Shown: positions 32,521 to 41,045, counted from the first letter of the stretch. The stretch: 64,000 nucleotides of DNA from Anaerolineaceae bacterium (GCA_017417055.1 JAFPZX010000021.1:1-64000), one strand, 5' to 3'. Numbers and translations are program-made. The notes: a model not told the origin generated them from the sequence alone.

Positions 32521-32537
32521 AAAGTATAGCATACTTT
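32521..32537 (-). promoter_or_regulatory. Palindrome AAAGTAT-AGC-ATACTTT at the head of the seven-gene locus
   Basis: Perfect 7-bp arms around three bases, 43 bases upstream of the first gene. On the minus strand TATACT inside it can be a -10 hexamer, so a repressor bound here would cover the promoter. I found no convincing -35. Confidence 0.45.
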
Positions 32538-32765
32538 CCGTGATTTGGTATGAAAATTGCATATATTAAATTTTTTTAATTTTACTTCTTTTTTATATTA
32601 AAAAATTATGAATACTAAATATACGTATCATTAACAAATCGGGCGCTATATTTGTTTTAAGTAAGAAATAAGAATTGATGTGTTAGTGCTTCGATGAAAA
32701 ATGATATTGGTAACGCAGGCTTGTCTTTGCTCGGGTGTTCAGTGATATTCCGAAATGTTATTATT
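32538..32765. other. A/T-rich gene-free interval
   Basis: No gene seen. The DNA at 32560-32640 is extremely A/T-rich (TTAAATTTTTTTAATTTTAC and similar), as expected for a strong promoter region or curved DNA upstream of the seven-gene locus. The rest shows nothing I recognise. Confidence 0.55.
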
Positions 32766-32815
32766 AATTAAAAAAGGAGTGGAAGCGCTCGGATCTTATG
32801 CAGCTTCTCACTCCT
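32766..32815 (-). terminator. Intrinsic terminator of the PAP2 gene
   Basis: On the minus strand AGGAGTGAGAAGC pairs with GCTTCCACTCCT around a loop and is followed by TTTTT. The 5' arm is itself made of 7-bp repeat units, so the repeat has been recruited as one arm of the terminator. Confidence 0.7.
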
Positions 32816-32828
32816 AACGTCTAACGTC

Positions 32829-33494
32829 TTACTTCTTACTTTCTGCTTTCCTGCTTGCGGCGTAGCGGTACCAGGCGATCAGCATGTCGCCGATAATCAT
32901 GCCGCCGATGATGTCGGTGAGCCAGTGCACACCGGCGAGCATACGGGTGACGATCACGATAAATAGTACGATGAGGGAACAGGCTGTTGCGGCTGTTTTC
33001 AGTTTTTCATTCCTAATATAGATATTCCACTGGTCAATTGCGGAAACCATCACCACCCAGGCGATGACGGTATGCGTGGAGGGGTAGGATGATTCCAGAC
33101 CCTTATCACGCAGGATCGGACGGTAATTGATGATCAGGACCTTGTCAAACAGGAGATAAAGTGCCGCGGTGAGGATATAGAGCATGATCAATATCGACAG
33201 ATTGCGGTCTACTTTTGACAGGGATTTCCGGTCGATCAGCTGTTTCAGGAAAAACAATCCAAACCCCGCGGCAGTCACAAAACATACAATTCCCGCGGCC
33301 GAGCTGATCTTGTAAAATGTATCATTTTGTCCGAATCGGGCAAAAAATTGGGTGTTGATGGTGGCAAAACCTAAATTGGTTCCCTGGACACCCACCGGCT
33401 GAACATCAACGGTTGCGACCAGGATCGTCGCAGCAATTGCAAGCACAGTCATGATGATAACTGTCTTCATGGTTTCTTTTGGAATTTGTTTCAT
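32829..33494 (-). CDS. PAP2-family membrane phosphatase
   Basis: A 221-residue integral membrane protein with about six membrane segments and the three PAP2 phosphatase motifs: KVLIINYRPI (K-x5-RP form) near residue 120, SSYPSTHTV (PSxxH) near residue 143, and SRMLAGVHWLTDIIGG (SRxxxGxHxxxD) near residue 190. Such enzymes dephosphorylate lipid phosphates such as undecaprenyl pyrophosphate or phosphatidate on the outer face of the membrane. The AGAGGT ribosome site is good. The stop codon is inside a 7-bp repeat block and the last residues (AESKK) are partly encoded by it. Exact lipid substrate unknown. Confidence 0.87.
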   Translation of the reverse strand: MKQIPKETMKTVIIMTVLAIAATILVATVDVQPVGVQGTNLGFATINTQFFARFGQNDTFYKISSAAGIVCFVTAAGFGLFFLKQLIDRKSLSKVDRNLSILIMLYILTAALYLLFDKVLIINYRPILRDKGLESSYPSTHTVIAWVVMVSAIDQWNIYIRNEKLKTAATACSLIVLFIVIVTRMLAGVHWLTDIIGGMIIGDMLIAWYRYAASRKAESKK

Positions 33495-33557
33495 TATGAT
33501 TTACCTCTGTTACAAAAAATATTTCAGCTATGCTGATCAATGACTTTCAAAGTTTAT

Positions 33558-33887
33558 CTATGCATCAGCCTGGTCAGCATCTTCATCCAATGCTTCAATC
33601 AAAAAACTGACCGGGCGGAATCCGTCATTGCAGGAGATCATGGCGGAGCGGGGATTTTTCATCCATCCGTTATAGATATTGGTGCCGCCGTGAGAAAGCG
33701 CCAGCACAAAGGAGGACATGGAATCCCAGGCGCTTTGACAAAATCTTTCGGGTTTTTCCCATCCGTTGGCAATGAATACTTCTCCTTCTTCATGGCAGCA
33801 GGGGTGTTCGATTGGATTTTCATATTTTTCGGAAAGATCCGGATAATCAGCTTTCCGCATGACGGTTATTCTGCACTTTTTCGCCAT
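33558..33887 (-). CDS. TIGR04076-family protein
   Basis: A 109-residue soluble protein starting MAKKCRITVMRK after an AGAGGA ribosome site. It has the TIGR04076 pattern: an N-terminal CRITV(M/L)RK strand, C-C-H residues in IEHPCCHEEGEVF, W/C residues in PERFCQSAWDSM, and C-terminal ISCNDGFRPVSFLIEAL. Conserved cysteines suggest metal or cofactor binding, but the family function is unknown. A longer frame would add 59 residues of non-coding character and is rejected. It is probably monocistronic. Confidence 0.82.
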   Translation of the reverse strand: MAKKCRITVMRKADYPDLSEKYENPIEHPCCHEEGEVFIANGWEKPERFCQSAWDSMSSFVLALSHGGTNIYNGWMKNPRSAMISCNDGFRPVSFLIEALDEDADQADA

Positions 33888-34326
33888 CCATTCCTCTTTT
33901 TTAGGTGCCAATATACACTTATTATGATTATACACACAATTGAGGAAAAACAATATATAAAGGGGACATGACGGATATTTGAATTTTGCCGAGGTGTTAT
34001 AATCCACGCGTTTTCCAATATTGCTGAGCCGCACATGGTGACTGATACAAGAGGTCATAGTCATGTTATTTTTTGATTCTTATTTTTTTCTTATTTATTT
34101 CAGTTATGATAATTAGCGTTAGAAAATGAAATGTTTTTCAGCAGCTTGTTTTATGCGCTGGATCTTTTTCCTTTCGTTGAAAAGTCATTTTCAAATGAAT
34201 AGATGTCTGTTTGGAAAAAGCGGAATTATGGAATAATTCGCAGAACCGCTGAAAATGTACGGTTTCTGTCCGGTATGTTCTGAACAAATTCGTGTAATAT
34301 AAAAAACATAATCAAAGGATAAAAAC
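33888..34326. other. Gene-free divergent interval
   Basis: No gene seen on either strand. A TATAAT at about 33998 on the plus strand has no good -35. T-rich DNA at 34068-34110 and a TAATAT at 34295-34300, 27 bases before the permease start, suggest a promoter for the amino-acid importer. I recognise no riboswitch or RNA fold. Confidence 0.5.
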
Positions 34327-35001
34327 ATGGGCAGCAATTGGCTTTCTTTGTTTATTGAATCATTCCCGAAAATACTGATCCCCGGACTGACGCGGACGAT
34401 CCCGCTGGCGGCGATATCTTTTGCGATTGCGATGGTCATCGCGATCCTGACCGCCATGGCGCAGTACGCCAAAATTCCTGTGCTGACACAGATCATCCGG
34501 TTTTATATCTGGATCTTCCGCGGAACTCCTCCGCTGGTTCAGCTCTTTGTGGTGTTTTACGGGCTGCCCCGCGCGGGGATCCTGATCGATCCCTTCCCGG
34601 CTGCGGTGATCGTTTTCTCTTTGAACGAAGGCGCTTATTCCTCAGAAATTGTCCGTGCGGCGCTGGAATCGGTGCCGGTGGGACAGATGGAAGCCAGTTA
34701 CTGTGTGGGAATGACCTATATGCAGACCATGCGCCGCATCATCCTGCCGCAGGCCATGCGGACGGCCTTCCCTTCGCTTTCCAATTCCCTGATCGCGCTG
34801 GTGAAGAACACTTCCCTGGCAGCGAACATCACGGTGACGGAAATGTTCATGACTACTCAGCGCATCGTGGCGCGGACGTATGAACCGCTGCTCCTTTATC
34901 TTGAAGTCGGCCTGATTTATCTTATTTTTTCGACGCTTTTGACCTTCCTGCAGAGCTGGGGAGAAAAACGTCTGGGCGCTTATATGGAAAAGGAGGCTTG
35001 A
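34327..35001 (+). CDS. Polar amino-acid ABC transporter permease
   Basis: A 224-residue inner-membrane subunit of the HisM/GlnP type. It has about five membrane segments; FRGTPPLVQLFVVFYGLP near residues 61-78 is the family hallmark, and the EAA loop ASYCVGMTYMQTMRRIILPQ lies near residue 125. The AAAGGATAA ribosome site is acceptable. The ATPase gene starts three bases after its stop and the binding protein follows, forming a complete importer for a polar or branched amino acid. With one permease gene the pore would be a homodimer. Confidence 0.92.
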   Translation: MGSNWLSLFIESFPKILIPGLTRTIPLAAISFAIAMVIAILTAMAQYAKIPVLTQIIRFYIWIFRGTPPLVQLFVVFYGLPRAGILIDPFPAAVIVFSLNEGAYSSEIVRAALESVPVGQMEASYCVGMTYMQTMRRIILPQAMRTAFPSLSNSLIALVKNTSLAANITVTEMFMTTQRIVARTYEPLLLYLEVGLIYLIFSTLLTFLQSWGEKRLGAYMEKEA

Positions 35002-35004
35002 GGT

Positions 35005-35751
35005 ATGCTGCTGGAAGCAAAAAACGTAAACAAAGGTTTTCGGAACCAGAGTATTCTGAAAGGGATCGATCTTTCCGTTGATACCGGCGAGGCAGCTGTG
35101 ATCCTGGGTCCCTCCGGCGCCGGAAAGACGACACTGCTGCGCTGTCTGAATTTCCTTGAGACGCCGGATGAGGGTGAATTGATCTTTAATGGCAAGACCT
35201 ACCGGATGAACCGTATGTCACGGAAGGAGATCCGGGAATATCGTCTGCAGACAGCTTTTGTTTTTCAGAGTTTCAATTTGTTTCTGAACAAAACGTCACT
35301 GCAAAATGTCACCGAAGGCTTGATCATCGCCCGGGGAATGGACAAAACCACTGCCGAAAAAAAAGGCATGGATGCACTGGAACGTGTCGGACTTGCCTCT
35401 CATCGGGATTATTATCCCCATCAGCTTTCCGGCGGACAGCAGCAGCGGGTTGCGATTGCCCGTGCTTTGGCTGCAGATCCGAAAATTATATTCTTTGATG
35501 AGCCGACCAGCGCGCTGGATCCGGAACTGACCTATGAAGTTCTTTCAGTGATGCGCTCTCTTGCGGACGATGGCATGACGATGCTGATCGTGACGCATGA
35601 AATCGAATTCGCCCGGACGGTTTCCAACCGCATCATCTTTATGGAAAACGGTGTGGTGGTAGAATCGGGATTGACAAAAGATGTTTTTACCCATCCGCAA
35701 AAGGTACGTACTGCGGAATTCCTGAAAATTGAGTCAGGAGATAGGTTTTAG
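35005..35751 (+). CDS. Polar amino-acid ABC transporter ATPase
   Basis: A 248-residue nucleotide-binding subunit of the GlnQ/HisP group. Walker A is GPSGAGKTT near residue 34, the Q-loop is FVFQSFNLF, the signature is LSGGQQQRVAIARAL near residue 140, Walker B is IIFFDEPTSALD, and the switch His is in IVTHEIEFA. It powers uptake through the preceding permease. A GGAGG ribosome site overlaps the end of that gene. The stop codon TAG is the first part of a 7-bp repeat block (GTTTTAG units). Confidence 0.95.
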   Translation: MLLEAKNVNKGFRNQSILKGIDLSVDTGEAAVILGPSGAGKTTLLRCLNFLETPDEGELIFNGKTYRMNRMSRKEIREYRLQTAFVFQSFNLFLNKTSLQNVTEGLIIARGMDKTTAEKKGMDALERVGLASHRDYYPHQLSGGQQQRVAIARALAADPKIIFFDEPTSALDPELTYEVLSVMRSLADDGMTMLIVTHEIEFARTVSNRIIFMENGVVVESGLTKDVFTHPQKVRTAEFLKIESGDRF

Positions 35752-35784
35752 GTGTTAGGTTTCAGGTTTTAGGTTTTAGAAAAA
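35748..35784. repeat. 7-bp repeats of type GTTTTAG
   Basis: Five GTTTTAG or GTGTTAG units in direct order start at the stop codon of the ATPase gene. Confidence 0.7.
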
Positions 35785-35797
35785 TGCTGATCAATTC

Positions 35798-35872
35798 ATT
35801 CTGAGTCAAAAGTGACCTGTTTTCGTTGACTCAGACTTGAGTCAACAGAACAGGCTGCATTGACTCATTTAC
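35798..35872. repeat. MITE-like element copy with strong internal hairpin
   Basis: GACCTGTTTTCGTTGACTCA pairs with TGAGTCAACAGAACAGG; the same core is at 18.7 kb with a few changes. It lies between the ATPase and binding-protein genes and may attenuate or stabilise the transcript. Confidence 0.75.
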
Positions 35873-35917
35873 TGTGAAATGGACAATAATCAGCGTTTCC
35901 ATACAGAAGGAGTTTTT

Positions 35918-36709
35918 ATGAAGAAAAATTATTTGTTATCCGTTTTGATTTGTGTTATTGCCGTGATGGCTGTGACAAGTGTTGTTTCTGCTGCGGATCT
36001 GTTGGACCAGATCAAGGAAAAGGGCAGCATCACCATTGCGATGGAAGGTACCTGGGCACCGTGGACCTACCATAATGAAGCCGATGAATTGGTCGGTTAT
36101 GATGTGGAAGTCGGGAAAAATATTGCCGAACGTCTGGGTGTTGAAGCGGAATTCGTTGAAGGTCCCTGGGACGGTCTGCTTGCCGGTTTGGAAGTTGGAC
36201 GTTATGACATCATGATCAACGGTGTCGGGATCACTCCGGATCGCCAGAAAAAGTATGATTTCTCCACACCCTATGCTTATAATACGCCTGTTGTGATAGT
36301 CCGCGGCGACAATGGCAGCATTCAGTCCATGGAAGACCTGAAGGGCAAACGCACGGCCAATACCATTACATCCACTTTTGCCGAAACCGCTGAAAAATTT
36401 GGTGCGGAAGTAATCGGTGTGGATGATCTGAATCAGACACTGGAACTGGTGCTGAGCGGCCGTATCGATGCCACCCTGAACACCGAAGTCACCTATTTTG
36501 ATTACATGAAAGCACATCCGGATTCCGGTCTGAAGATCGCTGCTTATGGCGACGATGTGACTGAAATCGGTATCCCGGTCCGCAAGGGCGAAGATTCCGC
36601 ATCCCTGCTGGAAGCCGTGAACGCTGCGCTTGAGGACATGGCGAAGGAAGGCGTTTTGACCGAGCTTTCTGAAAAGTATTTTGCGACGGATATTTCTGTT
36701 TTGAAATAA
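35918..36709 (+). CDS. Polar amino-acid substrate-binding protein
   Basis: A 263-residue secreted binding protein of family 3 (HisJ/GlnH type). The ATG giving MKKNYLLSVLICV follows AGAAGGAG; 13 extra upstream codons are rejected. The signal peptide ends VVSA before AD, with no lipobox Cys, unusual for a Gram-positive-like envelope. The family motifs GYDVEVGKNIAERLG near residue 55 and DIMINGVGITPDRQKKYDFS near residue 90 contact the amino acid. It serves the permease and ATPase upstream. The ligand is not readable, though the Glu/Asp-binding or cystine-binding groups are closest by eye. A terminator follows. Confidence 0.92.
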   Translation: MKKNYLLSVLICVIAVMAVTSVVSAADLLDQIKEKGSITIAMEGTWAPWTYHNEADELVGYDVEVGKNIAERLGVEAEFVEGPWDGLLAGLEVGRYDIMINGVGITPDRQKKYDFSTPYAYNTPVVIVRGDNGSIQSMEDLKGKRTANTITSTFAETAEKFGAEVIGVDDLNQTLELVLSGRIDATLNTEVTYFDYMKAHPDSGLKIAAYGDDVTEIGIPVRKGEDSASLLEAVNAALEDMAKEGVLTELSEKYFATDISVLK

Positions 36710-36730
36710 AGCCTTTACTTTATTAAAAAT

Positions 36731-36771
36731 AAGGGTGACTGTTTCACAAATTGGGACAGTCTCCCTTTTTT
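36731..36771 (+). terminator. Intrinsic terminator of the amino-acid importer operon
   Basis: AAGGGTGACTGT pairs with ACAGTCTCCCTT (one mismatch) and is followed by TTTT. Confidence 0.75.
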
Positions 36772-36777
36772 AATTGA

Positions 36778-36904
36778 AAACGCTGATTAATCCAACATGC
36801 TATCACAGACGCTGCGATGAATGAATTTAGGAGCTTGCACACAAAGTGCAGTCTTTTTGTGTCGGCTGCGCGACAACAAAAAGGCAGACCTCGATGTGCT
36901 TTTC
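36778..36904. repeat. About 125-bp interspersed repeat with hairpin core, copy 2
   Basis: From ACGCTGATTAATCCAACATG to CCTCGATGTGCTTTT it aligns in the same orientation with 50658-50783. The core TGCAGTCTTTTTGTGTCGGC faces GCGACAACAAAAAGGCAGA. It has no coding frame and ends a few bases from the stop of the following minus-strand gene. Confidence 0.75.
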
Positions 36905-36910
36905 TCCCGT

Positions 36911-38290
36911 TTAATCATCCGCTTTTTTGGATGTGGAAAACAGCGCTGAGATCCCGAGCCAGAGCATCAGCCGCAGCGCCAGCACCCCGCCGAACACATG
37001 CCGCCAGATGGAACGGACTTCGCCGAGATAAGCGATCGACATCATCAATCCGCCGCCAAGGAAGAGGAGCAGGAGTGTCCAAAAAGAACGGATATCCGCA
37101 GCTTCTCCGGATTTGACGGCTTTTACCGCCACCAAAATCAACAGTAGGAAATCAATCAGGATCACCGCAGATGAAAGCGGATGCATCAGGTTGCCGGGTT
37201 TTTCCGCCCAGTGCGGACGCTGCTGGTTGGACCCATAGAAAAACGGCTGGCGGTTTTCCTCAAAAAACGAATCCAGATTGTTATAAACCTGGAGCACGCT
37301 CCACAGCGGCATGGATAGCAGAAACCGCTGATATGTCTGCAGACCAAAGCGGCGTACCCAGTGAATGAACTTTTCATTTTCGTATATATTGTTATACTCA
37401 GCCGACCCGGTGAGGGAAAGTACATCACCTTCTGTTGGCATTTCCCGGTCTGTGAAAAATTGAACCCGGGTCTCATAGGGGAAGACATTTTCCGTCATGT
37501 TGTTCAGCAGCGGCAGCAGCCAGCGTTCACTGACGCGGAAGGTTCCCTGGTGAAAGAAAAATATTCCGACAAGCAGGAATCCGCTGAGAATCGCTGAAAC
37601 CCGCTGCCCTTTGCGCTGGACCCAGTAAATGATGCCGGTAACGATCAGAACCAGTGCTTCAACCGCGATGAAATAGGCGTTGGTGTCCCGGGTGAAGATC
37701 CAGAAAAACGAGACGACAGACAGACCTGCCGCAGCAAGCCAGGTGACGAGTCTGTCGCCTTTCCCGTCGGGGATAACCTTGAACAGCAGACCAATCATCA
37801 GGATAAAGAGGGATATGCTGAGCGATTCACTGCTCAGGATGCTGTCCCAGTCCGCGATTTGCGGTACAAATCCGCATCCAAGCACCAAAAACGCGGAAAG
37901 CGCTTTGGCAAACCAGCCATTGAATGAAGAGGTGATCAGTAAAGCCGCAGCTGACCAGCATAGGATGGAGATGACGGTCTGATTGCGGACGAGCGTCTCT
38001 GTTCTGGGCTGAACTGCCAGTCTTGATTCCGTGCCGAAATATGGTTCCGAGAGCTGTGTCAATTCGTGTTCAAGCGTTGGATTGCTGATTTTGATCAAAA
38101 GCGGATACGAAGGAGAACGCTGCTGTTCAAAAAATTCGAGCGAAAACGGGTTTCCTTTTGCCGCGGCAAAATATGATTCTGTGTCCTGGACCGCGACAGA
38201 ATCATTCATCGGTCCGTAACAGACGATGCGTCCGTATATGAAAATCAATACAAACAGGATCGGAAGCAGCCATTCCAAGATTTTTTTCAT
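36911..38290 (-). CDS. Multi-pass membrane protein, GT-C-like
   Basis: A 459-residue protein with about 10 membrane segments. After the first segment an outer loop carries QDTESYFAAAKGN and QQRSPSYPLLIK, a pattern like the Asp-containing first loop of GT-C glycosyltransferases of the ArnT/PMT group, which use lipid-linked sugars. There is no further proof of catalysis. The start overlaps by one base the stop of the YhfC-type protease gene (TAATG), so both are co-translated. A second GT-C-like protein lies at 55 kb. Confidence 0.6.
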   Translation of the reverse strand: MKKILEWLLPILFVLIFIYGRIVCYGPMNDSVAVQDTESYFAAAKGNPFSLEFFEQQRSPSYPLLIKISNPTLEHELTQLSEPYFGTESRLAVQPRTETLVRNQTVISILCWSAAALLITSSFNGWFAKALSAFLVLGCGFVPQIADWDSILSSESLSISLFILMIGLLFKVIPDGKGDRLVTWLAAAGLSVVSFFWIFTRDTNAYFIAVEALVLIVTGIIYWVQRKGQRVSAILSGFLLVGIFFFHQGTFRVSERWLLPLLNNMTENVFPYETRVQFFTDREMPTEGDVLSLTGSAEYNNIYENEKFIHWVRRFGLQTYQRFLLSMPLWSVLQVYNNLDSFFEENRQPFFYGSNQQRPHWAEKPGNLMHPLSSAVILIDFLLLILVAVKAVKSGEAADIRSFWTLLLLFLGGGLMMSIAYLGEVRSIWRHVFGGVLALRLMLWLGISALFSTSKKADD

Positions 38291-39036
38291 TATTTATCCC
38301 CCATTTTTTTATAAAGCGTAATGCCCAATGCCAGAATCCCGGCGCCGCAGATGAAAGCAATGATTTCTACGAGAATGACATTGTTTAGAAGCTTGACCTG
38401 GTACATTCCCACAGCGAAATTTGCGAGTGCGTGCAGCACGATCGCGAGAACGTAAAAACCAATTTTGTTTTTCCGGTTGGCGGCGATAAAAACGATGATT
38501 GAGAGTCCAATGTGTATCATCATTGCGGAGACACGTTCCAGCATGGCAAGCCCCATTTCTCCGGCAGACGTGTTTTGAATGGATTCCCTGATGGCGGATT
38601 GTGCTGCGGGATCACCGAAATTGACGCCCAGACTTGCCAATGTCAGCATCCCGTAGGTCAGACCGAGTGTCATGATAGTTTCAATGCCGCCATGTCCGAT
38701 CCCGTAGGCAACGGAGATCTCCTTTTCTTTGTAGTTCCGCAGCAGAAATTTAAAACCAAACAAACGTCCGGTTTCTTCAAAAAGCCCGGCAGCCAGACAG
38801 CCGTACAGGACGTAGAGCCAGGGATTCGCCTGGATCGCGCGGGAAACCGGATTGTCTGTCCCGATGCAGAACATGTGAAGGATCTGCTCCAGTCCCATGG
38901 CAAACAAAAGAAAACACAAAGCGCCGGTGACGAACGGGAACATGGACAGTTTATGACGGTTTTTCCAGTAAATCAGCAGCCCGATCGGCATCGCGAACGA
39001 GAAAATTGTTGTTATGATCATCAATGCAGTCTGCAT
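38290..39036 (-). CDS. YhfC-family intramembrane protease-like protein
   Basis: A 248-residue membrane protein with about seven segments. The motifs GLFEETGRLFGF near residue 86 and YGIGHGGIETIM near residue 110 match the YhfC family, which is related to the CPBP glutamic proteases where E-E and H residues form the active site. The start MQTALMIITTIF lacks a strong ribosome site. It forms a two-gene unit with the GT-C-like protein. The substrate is unknown. Confidence 0.78.
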   Translation of the reverse strand: MQTALMIITTIFSFAMPIGLLIYWKNRHKLSMFPFVTGALCFLLFAMGLEQILHMFCIGTDNPVSRAIQANPWLYVLYGCLAAGLFEETGRLFGFKFLLRNYKEKEISVAYGIGHGGIETIMTLGLTYGMLTLASLGVNFGDPAAQSAIRESIQNTSAGEMGLAMLERVSAMMIHIGLSIIVFIAANRKNKIGFYVLAIVLHALANFAVGMYQVKLLNNVILVEIIAFICGAGILALGITLYKKMGDK

Positions 39037-39171
39037 CAGCGATACTCCGTTTTTATGAGTCTTTAGTCATTATTATATTATAATTTACAGACAGTGTACC
39101 GAATGGAGACGGAAGAGTGTTCCCATGTTATCTACGGGGACTGTCCCCGCCACTGCGGTTTGTTACGAGAT

Positions 39172-39202
39172 GGGGACAGTCCCATAAAGGGACAGTCCCC
39201 GG
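39172..39202. repeat. 30-bp palindromic repeat, copy 2
   Basis: GGGGACAGTCCC-ATAAA-GGGACAGTCCCC is a long hairpin. It differs by one or two bases from the reverse complement of the terminator at 8377-8409. A half copy GGGGACTGTCCCC lies at about 39137. Confidence 0.75.
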
Positions 39203-39271
39203 TAGTTTTCTGTCTAATTCGGCTAAATGAGGAAAGGATAAGCGGCTGAAACAGCCGATAAAATATAGCAT

Positions 39272-40321
39272 ATGGAACGAATCAGAGTGATGGTGACGGG
39301 CGTTGGCGGCGGCGGAAACGGCGAACAGCTGGTGAAGGCGCTGAAAATGTCCGAAAAGAATTATTATTTGATCGGCGCCGATATCACGCCGGTATCGAAG
39401 GGATTGTTTTTAGTTGACAAAAAGCGGATCCTGCCGCCGGCTTCCGCCCCGGACTACATTGATACGCTGCTCAAAGTCTGCAAAGAAGAAGGCGTGCAGG
39501 CGCTTTTCACCGGTTCGGAACCGGAATTGAAAAAAATCAGCGCGGTTCAGGATGAAGTCCGTGCCGCGGGAATTTTCCTGCCGATGAACCCGAAAGAAGT
39601 GATCGATACCTGTATGGACAAATCCCGCACGATGGCATGGCTGGATGCGCATGGGTTTGCCCATCCCGCTTCCGTTACGATCCGCGATACGGCAGATTTG
39701 GAAAAAATCACGAAATTCCCGGTGGTGCTCAAGCCTTCCATTGGCGGAGGCGGTTCAGCCAATGCCTATATCGCCCAGGATCGGGAGGAACTTCAACTGT
39801 TCGGGACCTGGATGCTGCACGTTTATCCGGAGTTTATCATTCAGGAATATGTCGGAAACGCGGAATGTGAATACACCGTCGGTGTCCTGAATGATATGGA
39901 AGGAAACCTGATCAACTCCATCGCGGTGAAGAAAAACATTATGACCGCACTTTCCAACCGGCTGAAGATCCGCAGCCGCTATTCGGATGAAATGCTGGTG
40001 ATCTCCAACGGCATTTCACAAGGCCAGATCGGCCGCTTCCCGGAGGTGACAAGCCAGTGTGAGCAGATCGCGCTTCAGCTGGGCTGCCGCAGTGCGGTGA
40101 ATATCCAGCTGCGTTTTGTCGATGGAAAATGCTTTGTCTTCGAGATCAACCCCCGCTATTCCGGGACTTCTTCTTTCCGGGCGATGGTGGGCTATAATGA
40201 ACCGGATATCATGATCCGCAAGTATCTGCTTGGGGAATCCATCGAGCCGCATTTTGCCTATAAAGAGGGCTATATCATGCGCGGTCTGGATGAAACGTTC
40301 ATGGAAGGTCAGGAGCTTTGA
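39272..40321 (+). CDS. ATP-grasp ligase-like protein
   Basis: A 349-residue enzyme of the ATP-grasp superfamily, similar to carbamoyl-phosphate synthase large-chain-like ligases. A Rossmann-like N-terminus (VMVTGVGGGGNGEQLV) is followed by ATP-binding PVVLKPSIGGGGSANAY near residue 150 and the Mg-binding FEINPRYSGTSSFRAMV near residue 290. Such enzymes join a carboxylate to an amine or thiol. A purine-rich AGGAAAGGATAA lies 30 bases upstream with a small hairpin (CGGCT-GAAAC-AGCCG) between it and the ATG. It starts a four-gene set with a deacetylase and an acyltransferase; a role in surface sugar or lipid modification is inferred. Confidence 0.82.
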   Translation: MERIRVMVTGVGGGGNGEQLVKALKMSEKNYYLIGADITPVSKGLFLVDKKRILPPASAPDYIDTLLKVCKEEGVQALFTGSEPELKKISAVQDEVRAAGIFLPMNPKEVIDTCMDKSRTMAWLDAHGFAHPASVTIRDTADLEKITKFPVVLKPSIGGGGSANAYIAQDREELQLFGTWMLHVYPEFIIQEYVGNAECEYTVGVLNDMEGNLINSIAVKKNIMTALSNRLKIRSRYSDEMLVISNGISQGQIGRFPEVTSQCEQIALQLGCRSAVNIQLRFVDGKCFVFEINPRYSGTSSFRAMVGYNEPDIMIRKYLLGESIEPHFAYKEGYIMRGLDETFMEGQEL

Positions 40322-40328
40322 CAAACGA

Positions 40329-41045
40329 ATGAATAAGACCGTTTATGTCACGATGGATATGGACTGGGCCAATGATGGTGTTCTGACAGATACCATTGCG
40401 CTGGTGGAAAAGCTGGAGCTCCCCGTTTGTTTTTTTGTCACTAATGCTACACCGCTGCTGGAGAAACTGCGCTCTCATCCGCTGTTTACGCTTGGAATTC
40501 ATCCGAATTTTCTTCCTCAGATGAACGGGCAGACAGGGAAAAACTATCGTGAGACCCTGGAAGAAATGACAGCATTGGTTCCTGAGGCGAAAGTGATCCG
40601 CTGTCATGCGCTGGTGGACGCCACACCCATTCTGGTTGCTTCGCGGGAAATGGGTTTTGAGGCGGATATGAATCTGTTCATCCCCTTCTCGTCCGGGATC
40701 CATTTAAAACCATTCACCCACTTCAGCGGGCTCAGGCGTCTGCCGTTTTTCTTTGAAGATGATGCCTGGGCGCAGGAAGCGAATCATCCGTCTGTTGAAG
40801 AGCATATGCTGCGTGATGATGATTCTTTGAAAATCTTCAATTTCCATCCGATCCATTTGTATCTGAATATGGAGACGATGGAGCGGTATAACCGGGCGAA
40901 ACCCTATTATCATGAGTTTGACCGGCTCGCGCCTTTCGTCAACCATGGTCCGGAAACCGGTGCCCGGGATTTTCTGCTCCGTATGAAACAAATCGGGGAT
41001 GAGCATGGAATCCGCTTTGGAAAGGTCAGTGAGTTATGGGCCTGA
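40329..41045 (+). CDS. Polysaccharide-deacetylase-like protein
   Basis: A 238-residue protein that starts MNKTVYVTMDMDWANDGVL; the upstream codons that overlap the ATP-grasp gene are rejected. The DMDW motif (residues 9-12) provides the Asp pair of NodB-like hydrolases, LGIHPNFLPQ near residue 55 the first His, and IRCHALVD near residue 92 another His; this matches the divergent WbmS/polysaccharide deacetylase-like families found beside ATP-grasp genes in O-antigen and capsule clusters. It would remove an acyl group from a sugar. It overlaps the next gene by 10 bases. Confidence 0.75.
   Translation: MNKTVYVTMDMDWANDGVLTDTIALVEKLELPVCFFVTNATPLLEKLRSHPLFTLGIHPNFLPQMNGQTGKNYRETLEEMTALVPEAKVIRCHALVDATPILVASREMGFEADMNLFIPFSSGIHLKPFTHFSGLRRLPFFFEDDAWAQEANHPSVEEHMLRDDDSLKIFNFHPIHLYLNMETMERYNRAKPYYHEFDRLAPFVNHGPETGARDFLLRMKQIGDEHGIRFGKVSELWA

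Noticed and set aside
33888-34064. N-terminal extension of the TIGR04076 protein by 59 residues
   Set aside because: The extension has no family support, and a good ribosome site precedes the shorter start at 33887.
33888-34326. A possible riboswitch ahead of the amino-acid importer
   Set aside because: No conserved riboswitch core or terminator/antiterminator pair could be recognised in the A/T-rich DNA.
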